The position numbers and the translations under genes are program-made. The notes beneath the pieces are model-generated. The model made no database searches and was not told the DNA's origin. It worked only from the letters and a program-made list of their open reading frames with translations. Of a stretch of DNA of 64,000 nt, positions 17,576 to 25,711 are shown one piece after another (the first letter of the stretch is position 1; each line of letters starts with the position of its first letter). Origin of the DNA: Paracraurococcus sp042666655 (lineage in GTDB: Bacteria > Pseudomonadota > Alphaproteobacteria > Acetobacterales > Acetobacteraceae); the NCBI RefSeq assembly GCF_042666655.1, contig NZ_JBHTDE010000001.1, forward strand, positions 1 to 64,000, in the 5' to 3' direction.

Positions 17576-18334
17576 TCATGCAGCCAGCAACCTCTCCCGC
17601 GGCAGGGTCAGCCAGATCCGCCCGCCGATGCCGGGCAGCGCTTCCAGCGCCAGGGTGCCGCCATGCGCCTCGACCAATGACCGGGCGATGGCCAGGCCGA
17701 AGCCGATGCCCCGCGTGCCGGACTGCGCCCCGGCGGCGAGGTCGGCGGCGGGCAGGCCGGCGCCCTCGTCCTCCACCACGATCGCCACGGTCTCCTCCGT
17801 CAGCACCGGGCGGAGGTCGATCAGGTCGCCGTCCCGCGTCATCCGCGCCGCCCGGGTCAGCACCTGGGTGAGCGCGCCGTGCAGGGCGCGGCGGTCGGCC
17901 TGCAGGGTCAGGCCGGCGAAGTCCTCGGCCAGCCGCCAGTCGCGCCGCCCGGCGCCGAGCCGGACGGCGACCTCGGCCACCGCGGCTTCCAGCAGGGGGA
18001 TCACGGCCAGGGGCTCCGGCGCCAGCCGGCGGGGGCCGGATTCGACCGCCAGGTATTCGGCGATGTCGTCCGACAGCCGCAGCATCTGCTGCGCCGCGGC
18101 GGCGACCGCGAGCGCGTCCGGCTGGGCGGTGGATTGGCTGAGCAAAGCGAGGCCCGGCCCCTGGAGCTCCCGCGCCACCAGGCTGAGGCAGCGGCCGCGG
18201 CCCTCCGCCTGGCGGCGGGCGGCATCCTCGGCCTCCTCGGCCGTCGCCAGGGCGTGGGCGAGGCGGCGGGCGCGCAGCATCGCCGCGGCGAGGAACGGCG
18301 CAAGCAGCAGGCAGGCAAGAAAAAAGCCGGGCAT
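17576..18334 (-). CDS. Degenerate sensor histidine kinase (no phospho-acceptor His)
   Basis: 252 residues: one N-terminal membrane segment (GFFLACLLLAPFLAAAML), then a DHp-like helix and a HATPase_c domain. The H-box position reads VARELQGP (53-60) where active kinases have SHELRTP, so His is Arg55. The N-box reads QVLTRA (157-162), replacing both conserved Asn. G1 (DEGAGLP, 189-195) and G2 (GIGFGLAIARSLVEAHGG from 209) are kept. It may bind ATP but should not autophosphorylate by the usual route. No response regulator is adjacent. The start codon lies in the loop of the rpmB terminator. Confidence 0.75.
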   Translation of the reverse strand: MPGFFLACLLLAPFLAAAMLRARRLAHALATAEEAEDAARRQAEGRGRCLSLVARELQGPGLALLSQSTAQPDALAVAAAAQQMLRLSDDIAEYLAVESGPRRLAPEPLAVIPLLEAAVAEVAVRLGAGRRDWRLAEDFAGLTLQADRRALHGALTQVLTRAARMTRDGDLIDLRPVLTEETVAIVVEDEGAGLPAADLAAGAQSGTRGIGFGLAIARSLVEAHGGTLALEALPGIGGRIWLTLPRERLLAA

Positions 18335-18345
18335 GGGCCCGGCTT
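18319..18345 (-). terminator. Intrinsic terminator of rpmB
   Basis: On the minus strand a perfect 9-bp stem (AAGCCGGGC / GCCCGGCTT, + coordinates 18324-18332 and 18337-18345) with a 4-base loop is followed directly by a T-rich run (TTTTTTCTTG). It lies about 40 bases downstream of the rpmB stop. It also overlaps the first codons of the histidine-kinase gene: the ATG is in the loop and the T-run encodes Phe-Phe. Confidence 0.85.
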
Positions 18346-18383
18346 CTAGCTGTCTCGGTCTTTCGAAAGTCTTGACCGGCGGC

Positions 18384-18689
18384 TCAGGCCGCGACGGCGC
18401 CGGCCTTCTTGATCTGGGCGCGGGCGATGCGGCGCTTCAGGACCTGGGCTTCCTCGGGCAGCTTGCAGTTCGGCGTGCCGAGCAGGAAGGCGTCGAGCCC
18501 GCCATTGTGCTCGATCGTGCGGATGCCGTTCACCGACAGGCGGAGCTGGATGCTGGTCGCCAGCACGTCGGAGAAGAACGACGTCTCCTGCATGTTGGGC
18601 AGGAAGCGGCGACGCGTCTTGTTGTTGGCGTGGCTGACGTTGTTACCCGTCAGAACGCCCTTGCCGGTGATGCCGCAGCGGCGGGCCAT
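18384..18689 (-). CDS. rpmB: 50S ribosomal protein L28
   Basis: 101 residues beginning MARRCGITGKGVLTGNNVSH, with NNKTRRRFLPN: the standard alphaproteobacterial L28, slightly longer than the E. coli form at the C-terminus. Structural protein of the large subunit. Monocistronic by layout: a TTGACT-containing promoter lies upstream and a strong intrinsic terminator downstream. Confidence 0.97.
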   Translation of the reverse strand: MARRCGITGKGVLTGNNVSHANNKTRRRFLPNMQETSFFSDVLATSIQLRLSVNGIRTIEHNGGLDAFLLGTPNCKLPEEAQVLKRRIARAQIKKAGAVAA

Positions 18690-18758
18690 GGTGCTAATCC
18701 CGAAAACAGCAGCGCGAGGCGGAAGCCGCCCCGCGCGGGTGGTCGATGAAGGTTGCGG

Positions 18759-18787
18759 CGTATGACGCGCGGGGCCGGGCGAGTCAA
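18759..18787 (-). promoter_or_regulatory. Probable rpmB promoter
   Basis: On the minus strand TTGACT (+ 18782-18787) is separated by 17 bases from CATACG (+ 18759-18764), about 70 bases upstream of the rpmB start. The -35 matches 5 of 6, but the -10 only 3 of 6, so this is tentative. Confidence 0.35.
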
Positions 18788-18799
18788 GCGCGGCGCGGC

Positions 18800-19069
18800 C
18801 TATTGCGGCTGGCCGCCGCCGCCGGGGAGCTGGTCGCGCATCTCGCGCAGCTCGCCGCTTTCCACCGACAGCAGCGCGTTGCGCAGCACGCCGGCGATGG
18901 CGCGGTCGTCCATGGTGCGGGCCAGCAGGCCCAGCGCGCCGCCGAGCAGCGCCGAGGCGACCGAGATGGGCGCGATCTTCTGGTCGATCATGTATTCGAT
19001 CGCCTTGTCCACCACCGAGCCGGCATGGCTGAGGTCATCCGGGGCCACGCCCTGGGGGTCGAGTTGCAT
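18800..19069 (-). CDS. Small conserved hypothetical protein, 89 aa
   Basis: Begins MQLDPQGVAPDDLSHAGSVV and contains a hydrophobic Gly/Ala-rich middle (ISVASALLGGALGLLARTM) followed by a charged helix. It could be amphipathic or membrane-associated rather than a secreted protein. No function known. It lies 83 bases downstream of the ABC exporter on the same strand and could be its operon partner. The GAGGG ahead of ATG 19069 is a fair ribosome-binding site. Confidence 0.55.
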   Translation of the reverse strand: MQLDPQGVAPDDLSHAGSVVDKAIEYMIDQKIAPISVASALLGGALGLLARTMDDRAIAGVLRNALLSVESGELREMRDQLPGGGGQPQ

Positions 19070-19152
19070 GCAGCGCCCTCCTGTTGCGGTGCAGATAGGG
19101 CGGGGGGGGCCGGCGTGAAACCCCTCCCGCCACGCTGCAACCCTGGGCTGCG

Positions 19153-21030
19153 TCAGCCGGGGGCCGCCACCGCGGCGGCGCGGCCGGCCCGCGGCTTGTC
19201 GAGGTCGGCGGCGGCCTGGGCGGCGGCGGCGGCCTCCGCCATGGCGACGGCTTCCGACTGGCGGCGCCACATCTCGGCGTACAGCCCGTCCGCCGCGATC
19301 AGCGCGCCATGGGTCCCGCGCTCGGCGATGCTGCCGTCCTGCAGGACGATGATCTCGTCGGCCTCGACCACCGTGGAGAGGCGGTGGGCGATGACCAGCG
19401 TGGTGCGGTTGGCGGAGACCAGGCGGAGGGCGGCCTGGATCTCCTGTTCCGTCCGGGTGTCGAGCGCGCTGGTGGCCTCGTCCAGGATCAGGATGCGCGG
19501 GTCCTTCAGGATGGTCCGGGCGATGGCGACGCGCTGCTTCTCCCCGCCCGAGAGCTTCAGGCCGCGCTCGCCCACCATGGTCCGGTAGCCTTCCGGCAGG
19601 CGCATGACGAAGTCGTGCACCTGGGCCAGCTTCGCCGCCTGGATCACCTCCTCCTCCGTCGCACCCGGGCGGCCATAGGCGATGTTGTAGCGGATGGTGT
19701 CGTTGAACAGCACGGTGTCCTGCGGCACCACGCCGATGGCGGCGCGGAGGCTGGGCTGGGTGACGCGCTCGATCGGCTGGCCATCGACCAGGATGCGCCC
19801 GCCGGTGGTGTCGTAGAAGCGGAACAGCAGGCGGGAGATGGTGGACTTGCCGGCGCCGGTCGGCCCGACGATCGCCAGGGTCCGGCCCGGCGGCACGGCG
19901 AAGGAGACGCCTTTCAGGATCTGCCGGTCCGGCCGGTAGGCGAAGCGGACATCCTCGAAGGTAAGCGACCCGGGGCCGGCGACGAGCGGCACGGCATCCG
20001 GCGCGTCGGCGACCTCCTGCGGCTCGCCCAGTAGGGTGAACATGGCCTCGGTGTCGGTCAGGCCCTGCTTGATCTCGCGGTAAGCGAAACCGAGGATGTT
20101 CAAGGGCATGTAGAGCTGGATGAGGTAGGTGTTCACCAGCACGAAGTCGCCGACCGACATGTGCCCGGCGATCACCCCCTGGGAGGCCAGCAGCATCACC
20201 GCGGTGAGACCCAGCGCGATGATGAAGGCCTGGCCGGAGTTCAGCGCGTTCAGCGAGGTCTCGGAGCGGACATAGGCGCGCTCGTACCGCGTCAGGCTTT
20301 CGTCGTAGCGGCGGATCTCGTGCGGCTCGTTGCCGAAATACTTGACCGTCTCGTAGTTCAGCAGGCTGTCGATCGCCTTGGTGTTGGCGTCCTGGTCAGT
20401 CTGGTTCATCTCCCGCCGGAAGCGCAGCCGCCAGTTGGTGAACATCAGGGTGAAGGCGACGTAGAGGCCGATGGTCAGCAGCGTGACCGCGGCGAAGGAG
20501 AAGTCGAACATCCCCCAGAGGATGCCGGCGACCAGGAAGATCTCGAGAATCGTGGGCAGGATGTTGAACAGCAGGAAGTTGAGCACGAAGGTGATGCCGC
20601 GCGTGCCGCGCTCGATGACGCGGGACAGGCCGCCGGTCTGCCGGTCCATGTGGTAGCGCATCGACAGCGCATGCAGGTGGGCGAAGACCGAGAGCGCGAT
20701 GCGCCGCGCGGCGCGGGCCTGGACCTTGGCGAAGACGGCGTTGCGGAGCTCCCCGAAGGCCGCGCTGGCCATGCGCAGCAGGCCGTAGCCGACGACAAGG
20801 GCGACCGGGATGGCGAGCATCGCCGCGGGGCCGGATTTGGGCGCGAGCGCATCGACGGCGCGGGCATAGACCAGCGGGACCAGGACGTTGGCGGCCTTGG
20901 AGGCGACGAGGCAGGCGACGGCGGCGACGACGCGGAGGCGGAGGCCGGGCTCGTTGGCCGGCCAGAGCCAGGGGAGGAGGTTTTGCAGGGTCTGCCAGTG
21001 GCTGCGTTCGGCGGCCTGGGGTGCGGGCAA
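19153..21030 (-). CDS. Atm1/ABCB7-type ABC exporter, fused permease-ATPase
   Basis: 625 residues: six-helix membrane domain (about 30-330) then ATPase with Walker A GPTGAGKST near 390, signature LSGGEKQRVA near 490, and LILDEATSALD. The segment AIDSLLNYETVKYFGNE before helix 5 is characteristic of Atm1/ABCB7 half-transporters, which export glutathione-bound sulfur/iron species or heavy-metal conjugates; it works as a homodimer in the inner membrane. This is supported by sequence only; no Fe-S genes are adjacent. Confidence 0.88.
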   Translation of the reverse strand: MPAPQAAERSHWQTLQNLLPWLWPANEPGLRLRVVAAVACLVASKAANVLVPLVYARAVDALAPKSGPAAMLAIPVALVVGYGLLRMASAAFGELRNAVFAKVQARAARRIALSVFAHLHALSMRYHMDRQTGGLSRVIERGTRGITFVLNFLLFNILPTILEIFLVAGILWGMFDFSFAAVTLLTIGLYVAFTLMFTNWRLRFRREMNQTDQDANTKAIDSLLNYETVKYFGNEPHEIRRYDESLTRYERAYVRSETSLNALNSGQAFIIALGLTAVMLLASQGVIAGHMSVGDFVLVNTYLIQLYMPLNILGFAYREIKQGLTDTEAMFTLLGEPQEVADAPDAVPLVAGPGSLTFEDVRFAYRPDRQILKGVSFAVPPGRTLAIVGPTGAGKSTISRLLFRFYDTTGGRILVDGQPIERVTQPSLRAAIGVVPQDTVLFNDTIRYNIAYGRPGATEEEVIQAAKLAQVHDFVMRLPEGYRTMVGERGLKLSGGEKQRVAIARTILKDPRILILDEATSALDTRTEQEIQAALRLVSANRTTLVIAHRLSTVVEADEIIVLQDGSIAERGTHGALIAADGLYAEMWRRQSEAVAMAEAAAAAQAAADLDKPRAGRAAAVAAPG

Positions 21031-21162
21031 GGCGGGGGTGCTCCGGCGGGCGGTGCCGGGAGATAGGGCGGAATGGGGGAGGGGGCGAGGGGGCTGGTAG
21101 CCATAAGGCCTAGCAATGTCTTCTTTTAGTACTAGCAGGGGTTGCTCGTCGTAACAAAGACG

Positions 21163-21188
21163 TTGATAAGCTTAATTAGTGCTATAAT
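21163..21188 (+). promoter_or_regulatory. Promoter elements of the AT-rich island gene
   Basis: A perfect TATAAT at 21183-21188 lies 21 bases before the ATG at 21210. TTGATA at 21163-21168 is the best upstream hexamer, but the 14-base spacing is short for a sigma-70 -35. A GAGG ribosome-binding site (21201-21204) lies 5 bases before the ATG. Confidence 0.45.
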
Positions 21189-21209
21189 GTTTTTTGTGAT
21201 GAGGTCGCC

Positions 21210-21974
21210 ATGCCCAAGCCGCTTCCCAAGAGCCCTTATTTGAACAAGAGATTTGCAAATGCGGTAAATCAGTTTGGCATACATTTAAAAAATACGGCAT
21301 CGATAAACCATCGAGGCAATAAAGGAGCCGCAAGAGAACAAGAATTACGGAATTTTTTTGATAAAAATTTGCCAGACAAATTCTCAGTTTCGCAAGGAGA
21401 AGCTGTTGATCTTCTTGGATCATCAAGCCAACAATTTGACTTATTAATTTACGACAATACCATAAATTTTCCTTTTTCCAATGATGCCGTCTCGATCTTG
21501 CCTGCTGAAGCTGTCTTGGCAACTGTAGAAATAAAATCCAAACTAACCGCGGAAGAAATTAAGAAATGCATTGATTCATCCCGGAAATTAAGAAAATTGA
21601 AGCCCTTTGGTCGGGAGTTGGCTGGATCTAATGTTGGAGATGCAGTAAAAAATAAACCCAAGCAATGTCGATACTTTCACTGTGTATTTGCATACGAAAC
21701 AAACATAGTAGAGAAAAACTGGAAAGATAAAGAATTTTCTAGGATCACGGATTTAGCTGCTGACGAGCACCTTGTTGACATGGTCTACGTTCTAAATCGT
21801 GGGATATTAAATATCCCTGCAAAACTATGCAGATTGGAAGATGAATCTGGCGGAGCTATTAGTTCTTTTTATTATTCTATTCTAAATTTTGTCATGAGGG
21901 AATCTGCTAGAAGAGATCCTGCTCCATATGACCGATACACTACGCACAATCCAAATTCATGGGTCAAGCTCTGA
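21210..21974 (+). CDS. DUF6602-like protein with PD-(D/E)xK nuclease-type core
   Basis: 254 residues. A Gly-Asn-Lys-Gly loop and acidic helix (GNKGAAREQELRNFF, 37-50) precede QFDLLIYD (76-82) and LATVEIKSKL (103-112). The Asp77...Glu107-x-Lys109 order and the preceding Glu are those of PD-(D/E)xK nucleases; I recognise the overall pattern as DUF6602. GC is about 28-42% against about 70% around it, with AT-rich codons, so the gene is clearly foreign. Such orphan nuclease-fold genes occur in defence-type islands, but no partner gene is present. DNA cleavage is an inference. Confidence 0.65.
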   Translation: MPKPLPKSPYLNKRFANAVNQFGIHLKNTASINHRGNKGAAREQELRNFFDKNLPDKFSVSQGEAVDLLGSSSQQFDLLIYDNTINFPFSNDAVSILPAEAVLATVEIKSKLTAEEIKKCIDSSRKLRKLKPFGRELAGSNVGDAVKNKPKQCRYFHCVFAYETNIVEKNWKDKEFSRITDLAADEHLVDMVYVLNRGILNIPAKLCRLEDESGGAISSFYYSILNFVMRESARRDPAPYDRYTTHNPNSWVKL

Positions 21975-22203
21975 ATGGCAGAACTGTCGATGCAGGATAA
22001 TGATTATCATGCTTGACAATCTATCTTGGTAATTGCAACCTAGTCCTAGCGGGCCGTTGGTTCGAACAGTCGACTCCCAGACGTACCCTTTTAGGGTGCG
22101 TGACGGTCGGGTGACCTACTCCACTGTGAGTCGCTGTAAAGCACTTGCAGTGGAGTGGCTGGGTCAGCGAAGGCCTTAATCAATCTGGCTTTGTCTGACC
22201 GGA
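21975..22203. other. Gene-free island segment with stem-loops and a Fur-box-like site
   Basis: No ORF of note. 21996-22014 (GATAATGATTATCATGCTT) matches 15 of 19 positions of the classical Fur box and contains the 13-bp palindrome GATAATGATTATC. TTGACA follows at 22013. Further right are two stem-loops: ACGTACCC/GGGTGCGT around TTTTA (one T-G pair), and ACTCCACTG/CAGTGGAGT with a 21-base loop. It may be a small RNA locus or just the worn island edge. A GGTTCGAA octamer at about 22060 does not form a tRNA T-arm. Confidence 0.35.
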
Positions 22204-22608
22204 TTAATTGCTTTCACTGAAACTTTTCACTTCCGCTACGTCCTGGCCCATCGCCATCGCCATCGCCCCCTCCCGCGACTTCGCCGCGCCGACGAACCGC
22301 CGCAGATGCACGAACACCGCATCCGCCACCCCGGACTTCTCCGCAAGCGCCGCCGCATCCAGCCCGGCCCAGGCCTCCAGCAGCGGCATGCGCTGCTCGA
22401 ACGACCCCGGCTCCGGCGGCATGGTATCCACCATCCAATTGCCGTTCGAGGCGGGGGAGACGGTGAACAGCACCGGCAGCCCATGCGCGAAGACCACTTT
22501 CTTCCACGGCATGCCGCGGTTCAGCACGAGCAGCCAAGGGTCCTTCCCAGCCCAGTGCGACGCCAGCACGCTGGCCTCGACCGCGCGGCGCGCCCGCATC
22601 TCGGCCAT
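22204..22608 (-). pseudogene. C-terminal fragment of a MYG1-family gene (duplicate)
   Basis: The readable 134 codons match the last third of the intact MYG1 gene at 24330-25271, for example LLVLNRGMPWKKVVFAHGLP against LLVLDRGMPWKNVVFAHGLP and an identical NGNWMVDTMPPEPGSFEQRM. The N-terminal two thirds, with the metal-binding HGG and DHH motifs, are missing, so no enzyme can result. The reading frame ends in unrelated residues (DVAEVKSFSESN) where it meets the AT-rich island. DNA identity to the intact copy is high, with one stretch of about 79 bases identical around 22421-22499. Confidence 0.8.
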
Positions 22609-22690
22609 TCATTGGCGGCATGCCGGTCATTCGGCCATGGCTGGATGACGCCCCGCCACGGCAGCCACCCAAGGCCCCGCCGCGACCAAC

Positions 22691-24127
22691 TCAGACCATC
22701 ACCTTCCGGACCGCCGGCATCTGCCAGGTCGCGTTGAGGATCGACGGGTCGTTCTCGTCCGGCCAGTACATCCGCAGCATCAGCTGGAACTTCCCGGCCG
22801 GCGCCGGCAGCCAATTCGCCTCCCGCCCCGCGCCCGGGGAGGCCCGCTGCACATGCAGGTCGACCGACCCGTCCGGGTTCGCCTGCAAGGCCTGCCGGGC
22901 GCTGATCGAATAGCGGTCGATCGGGTTGGCGACGAAGAAGAAGTTCTCGTCGTACATCGTCACCGACCAGAACCCCTGCACCGGCGGCAGCTGCCCGGCC
23001 GGGAAGCGGATGACGTACTGGCTGGCCCCGTCATAGGCCTTGCCGTCCGCATCCGCCTTGGACACGGGATAGACCGCGTCCTGCGGGCGGTTCGCGCCGA
23101 GCCCGATGGCGGTGACCAGGGCCCGTTGCAGGTAGTTGGTGCCGTAGAGGCCGGTCTTCGTCGTGAAGGACCAGCCATTCGCGGATTGGATGTCGCCGCC
23201 GCTGAAGCGGAAATGCAGCATGATCCGGTCGAAGGCGAGCTGCGGCACGCGCGCGGCGAGGTCGACGTCGAGCCGGGCGCGGTCGAAGCCCTGCCCCGGG
23301 ACGATGCCGAGGCGGGCGAGCTTCGGCAGCATCGGCGCATCCGCCGCGGCCGGCGGGTTGGCCTTCAGCAGCTCGGCCGCCAGCGCGAGGTAGTCCGGCA
23401 GCGGCATGCGGTTCACCTGCTCGCGCACCGCCGTCTTCATGTCGAGGCCGGGATCGACCTGGCCGGCCGGCGGCGTATGGGCCTTCCCATGGGCGCTGAG
23501 CGGCACGATCCGGCAGGCGTCCTGCAGCGCGTGCACGGCGGCGTAGTCCTCGGGCGTGCCGGTGCAGTAGATGCGGCCGAGGATCCAGACCATGTTCGTC
23601 GGGGACTTGTATTCCTTCACCCCCGGCGGCAGCGTGCCGCGCCAGCCCGGGCCGGTGATCGCATAGGTCTGCGCGCCGGTGCCCGTCGTCCGCGTGCCCG
23701 GCACCTGGAACACGTTGGTCCAGGCGTCCAGCATCGGGAACAGGAAGTAGCGGCCCTTCATGTCGGGCAGGCCGAGGATCCAGGGCTCCCGCGCCAGGTC
23801 GATCCAGGCGGTGGTGTAGAGCGTGTCGGCATTCGGCGCGGTCACGTCCCGGAAGGAGGCATCCGGGTAGCTCCTCGCCTTGATGAACTGCCCCATCGGG
23901 GCCCGGGTGCCGGCGGGTGCGGCGACGTTGGTCATGATCCGGCGGGTCGTCTCCATCGTGACCAGCGGATAGAGGTAGGTATAGGCCTCGATCGCCGGGG
24001 CGAAATCCTCGAGGCCCTCGAGGGCCCGGACCACCGGCCCGTCCCAATGGGCCTGGGCGGGCGGCAGTCCGCCGGCCGCGAGCATCGCCGCGCCGCTGGT
24101 CAGGGCCTGTCGTCTGGACATGCGCAT
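22691..24127 (-). CDS. DUF1254/DUF1214 domain protein, Tat-exported
   Basis: 478 residues starting MRMSRRQALTSGAAMLAAGG, a twin-arginine signal, preceded by AGGAG. The mature protein carries the DUF1254 part (TYLYPLVTMETTRRIMTNVA, NADTLYTTAWIDL, GRYFLFPMLDAWTNVF) and the C-terminal DUF1214 part (VIRFPAGQLPPVQGFWSVTM, YDENFFFVANPIDRYSI). The family is periplasmic and common in proteobacteria, with no established reaction. Stop is 82 bases from the MYG1 fragment. Full length for the family. Confidence 0.85.
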   Translation of the reverse strand: MRMSRRQALTSGAAMLAAGGLPPAQAHWDGPVVRALEGLEDFAPAIEAYTYLYPLVTMETTRRIMTNVAAPAGTRAPMGQFIKARSYPDASFRDVTAPNADTLYTTAWIDLAREPWILGLPDMKGRYFLFPMLDAWTNVFQVPGTRTTGTGAQTYAITGPGWRGTLPPGVKEYKSPTNMVWILGRIYCTGTPEDYAAVHALQDACRIVPLSAHGKAHTPPAGQVDPGLDMKTAVREQVNRMPLPDYLALAAELLKANPPAAADAPMLPKLARLGIVPGQGFDRARLDVDLAARVPQLAFDRIMLHFRFSGGDIQSANGWSFTTKTGLYGTNYLQRALVTAIGLGANRPQDAVYPVSKADADGKAYDGASQYVIRFPAGQLPPVQGFWSVTMYDENFFFVANPIDRYSISARQALQANPDGSVDLHVQRASPGAGREANWLPAPAGKFQLMLRMYWPDENDPSILNATWQMPAVRKVMV

Positions 24128-24329
24128 CGGGTTTCTCCTGCCGGGAGGCTGGGGTGGTCCTGCGGCCAAGCTTGCGGCAGGCACCCGCCGTCCGGGGCCG
24201 GGAAGCGCTATCCGAATTCCGCCTTTCTCAGGCGGCGCCGCATCCCCGCCGGGCTTCGCCGCGCCCCGCCCCCGGTCGGCGCCGGCCGCCTGCGCGTGGC
24301 GAGAGGCCGCGCCGCGGTGATCCGACGGA

Positions 24330-25271
24330 TCACCCCGCCATCGCCAACCTGGCCATCGCCACCGCCCCCTCCCGCGACCTCGCCGCGCCGACGAAGCGCC
24401 GCAGATGCACGAAGACCGCATCCGCCACCCCGGACCGCGCCGCCAGCGCCGCCGCGTCCAGCCCGGCCCAGTCCTCCGGCAGCGGCATGCGCTGCTCGAA
24501 GGACCCCGGCTCGGGCGGCATGGTATCCACCATCCAATTGCCGTTCGAGGCGGGGGAGACGGTGAACAGCACCGGCAGCCCATGCGCGAAGACCACGTTC
24601 TTCCAGGGCATGCCGCGGTCCAGCACCAGCAGCCGGGGATCCTCCCCCGCCCGGTGCGCCGCCAGCACGAAGGCCTCGGCCGCGCGGCGCGCCCGCCGCT
24701 CCTCCACCCGGCGCGCCAGCACGCCGGCGGCGAAATCCGCCGCCTGCTGGAAGGCGGCGTCGCCGGCGGTGGGGCCGGTGCCGGCGGGGTCGTCCCAGGC
24801 CGGGTTGAACTCGCCGATCAGCGTCGCCAGGCCCAGCCCGTCCCGCCGCCCGTCGGTCACGCCGTTGTCGATCTCGTCGATCCGCCGCACCACGCTCTCG
24901 TCCAGCTCGGCGGCGATGGCGGCGGCGAAGCCCTCGGCGCCCTGCGGCCGCAGCAGGGCGGCGACCGCGGCCTCGCCGTACACCTGCCAGACCAGCCCGG
25001 CGGAGGAGTAGGGCGTGCCGTCCGGCCGCAGCGGCGCGCCGCGCTGGTGGTGGTCGAAGCGGCGGGCGGCGGCGTCGTAGGCGAAGCCGACATCCCAGAC
25101 GATCCCGGCCCCCGCGATCAGCGCGGCGTCGCGGGTGCGCAGCAGCACATGATCCCGCCCGGCCTCGGCCAGGCCGAGCGCCAGCCGCAGCACGGCATAG
25201 GCGAAGACCTCGTCGCAATGGAATTTCCCGCCATGGGTCGCGAGGATGGGCAGCGGCGCGGTGCGCGTCAT
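24330..25271 (-). CDS. MYG1 family protein (UPF0160, DHH-like phosphoesterase/exonuclease)
   Basis: 313 residues. HGGKFHCDEVFAYAVLR (13-29) supplies the first metal ligands and FDHHQRG (72-78) the DHH motif. IDEIDNGV and the C-terminal MPWKNVVFAHG and MPPEPGSFEQR segments complete the MYG1 pattern. Eukaryotic MYG1 is a 3'-5' RNA exonuclease; bacterial members are presumed phosphoesterases. The last third is duplicated at 22204-22608 in the same orientation. Confidence 0.85.
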   Translation of the reverse strand: MTRTAPLPILATHGGKFHCDEVFAYAVLRLALGLAEAGRDHVLLRTRDAALIAGAGIVWDVGFAYDAAARRFDHHQRGAPLRPDGTPYSSAGLVWQVYGEAAVAALLRPQGAEGFAAAIAAELDESVVRRIDEIDNGVTDGRRDGLGLATLIGEFNPAWDDPAGTGPTAGDAAFQQAADFAAGVLARRVEERRARRAAEAFVLAAHRAGEDPRLLVLDRGMPWKNVVFAHGLPVLFTVSPASNGNWMVDTMPPEPGSFEQRMPLPEDWAGLDAAALAARSGVADAVFVHLRRFVGAARSREGAVAMARLAMAG

Positions 25272-25711
25272 GATGGGGGTCCGATACGGGTGGGGGTTCG
25301 GCGCCGGCGCGGCGCGCTTTGCGGCGCTGCCTAGCGTGGCCGGCCCGCCGCGTCGATGAGCCCGGCCGCCGGGGCTGCGATGCGGCTTGATTTAAGGATA
25401 ATATTCCTGTACCCTGCCGGCCCGCCGCCGAGGGAGGTCGCCGCCATGCCCAGCCCCTTCACCGCATCCCGCCTGTCCCTGGCGGCCGGCCCGGCTTTGT
25501 CCGAAACCCGTCGCGCGACCCCCCCGATAAACCCGCTTATTCCCGAAATTCCTCAAGCCCATCGGCGGCAAACCCGCAGATTGCCAGCCCTGGCGCCGGA
25601 TCGGGCCGCCGCGGGCTCAACCCGCCTGAGGCCGATGCGGCGCCGCCCGCCGTCGCGCGGCCCCACCGCGGCGGTTTTGTCCGAAAGCCGCGTCCGGTGT
25701 TTCCTGGCGGC
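25272..25711. other. 440-bp intergenic stretch between divergent genes
   Basis: No convincing gene. An open reading frame of 119 codons at 25356-25715 is low-complexity and lacks a ribosome-binding site. The undecamer TTTGTCCGAAA occurs twice, at 25496-25506 and 25676-25686, 180 bp apart, the second about 25 bases before the Nudix gene. An AT-rich patch TTTAAGGATAATATTCC lies at about 25391-25407 and could belong to a promoter. Confidence 0.35.

Noticed and set aside
22050..22090. GGTTCGAA sequence resembling a tRNA T-loop, possible island attachment site
   Set aside because: The flanking bases do not form the 5-bp T-stem and no acceptor stem or anticodon arm can be drawn.
21105..22175. AAGGCCT sequences at both edges of the AT-rich island as target-site duplications
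   Set aside because: The short palindromic match is only 7-8 bases, and its orientation is ambiguous; it may be chance.
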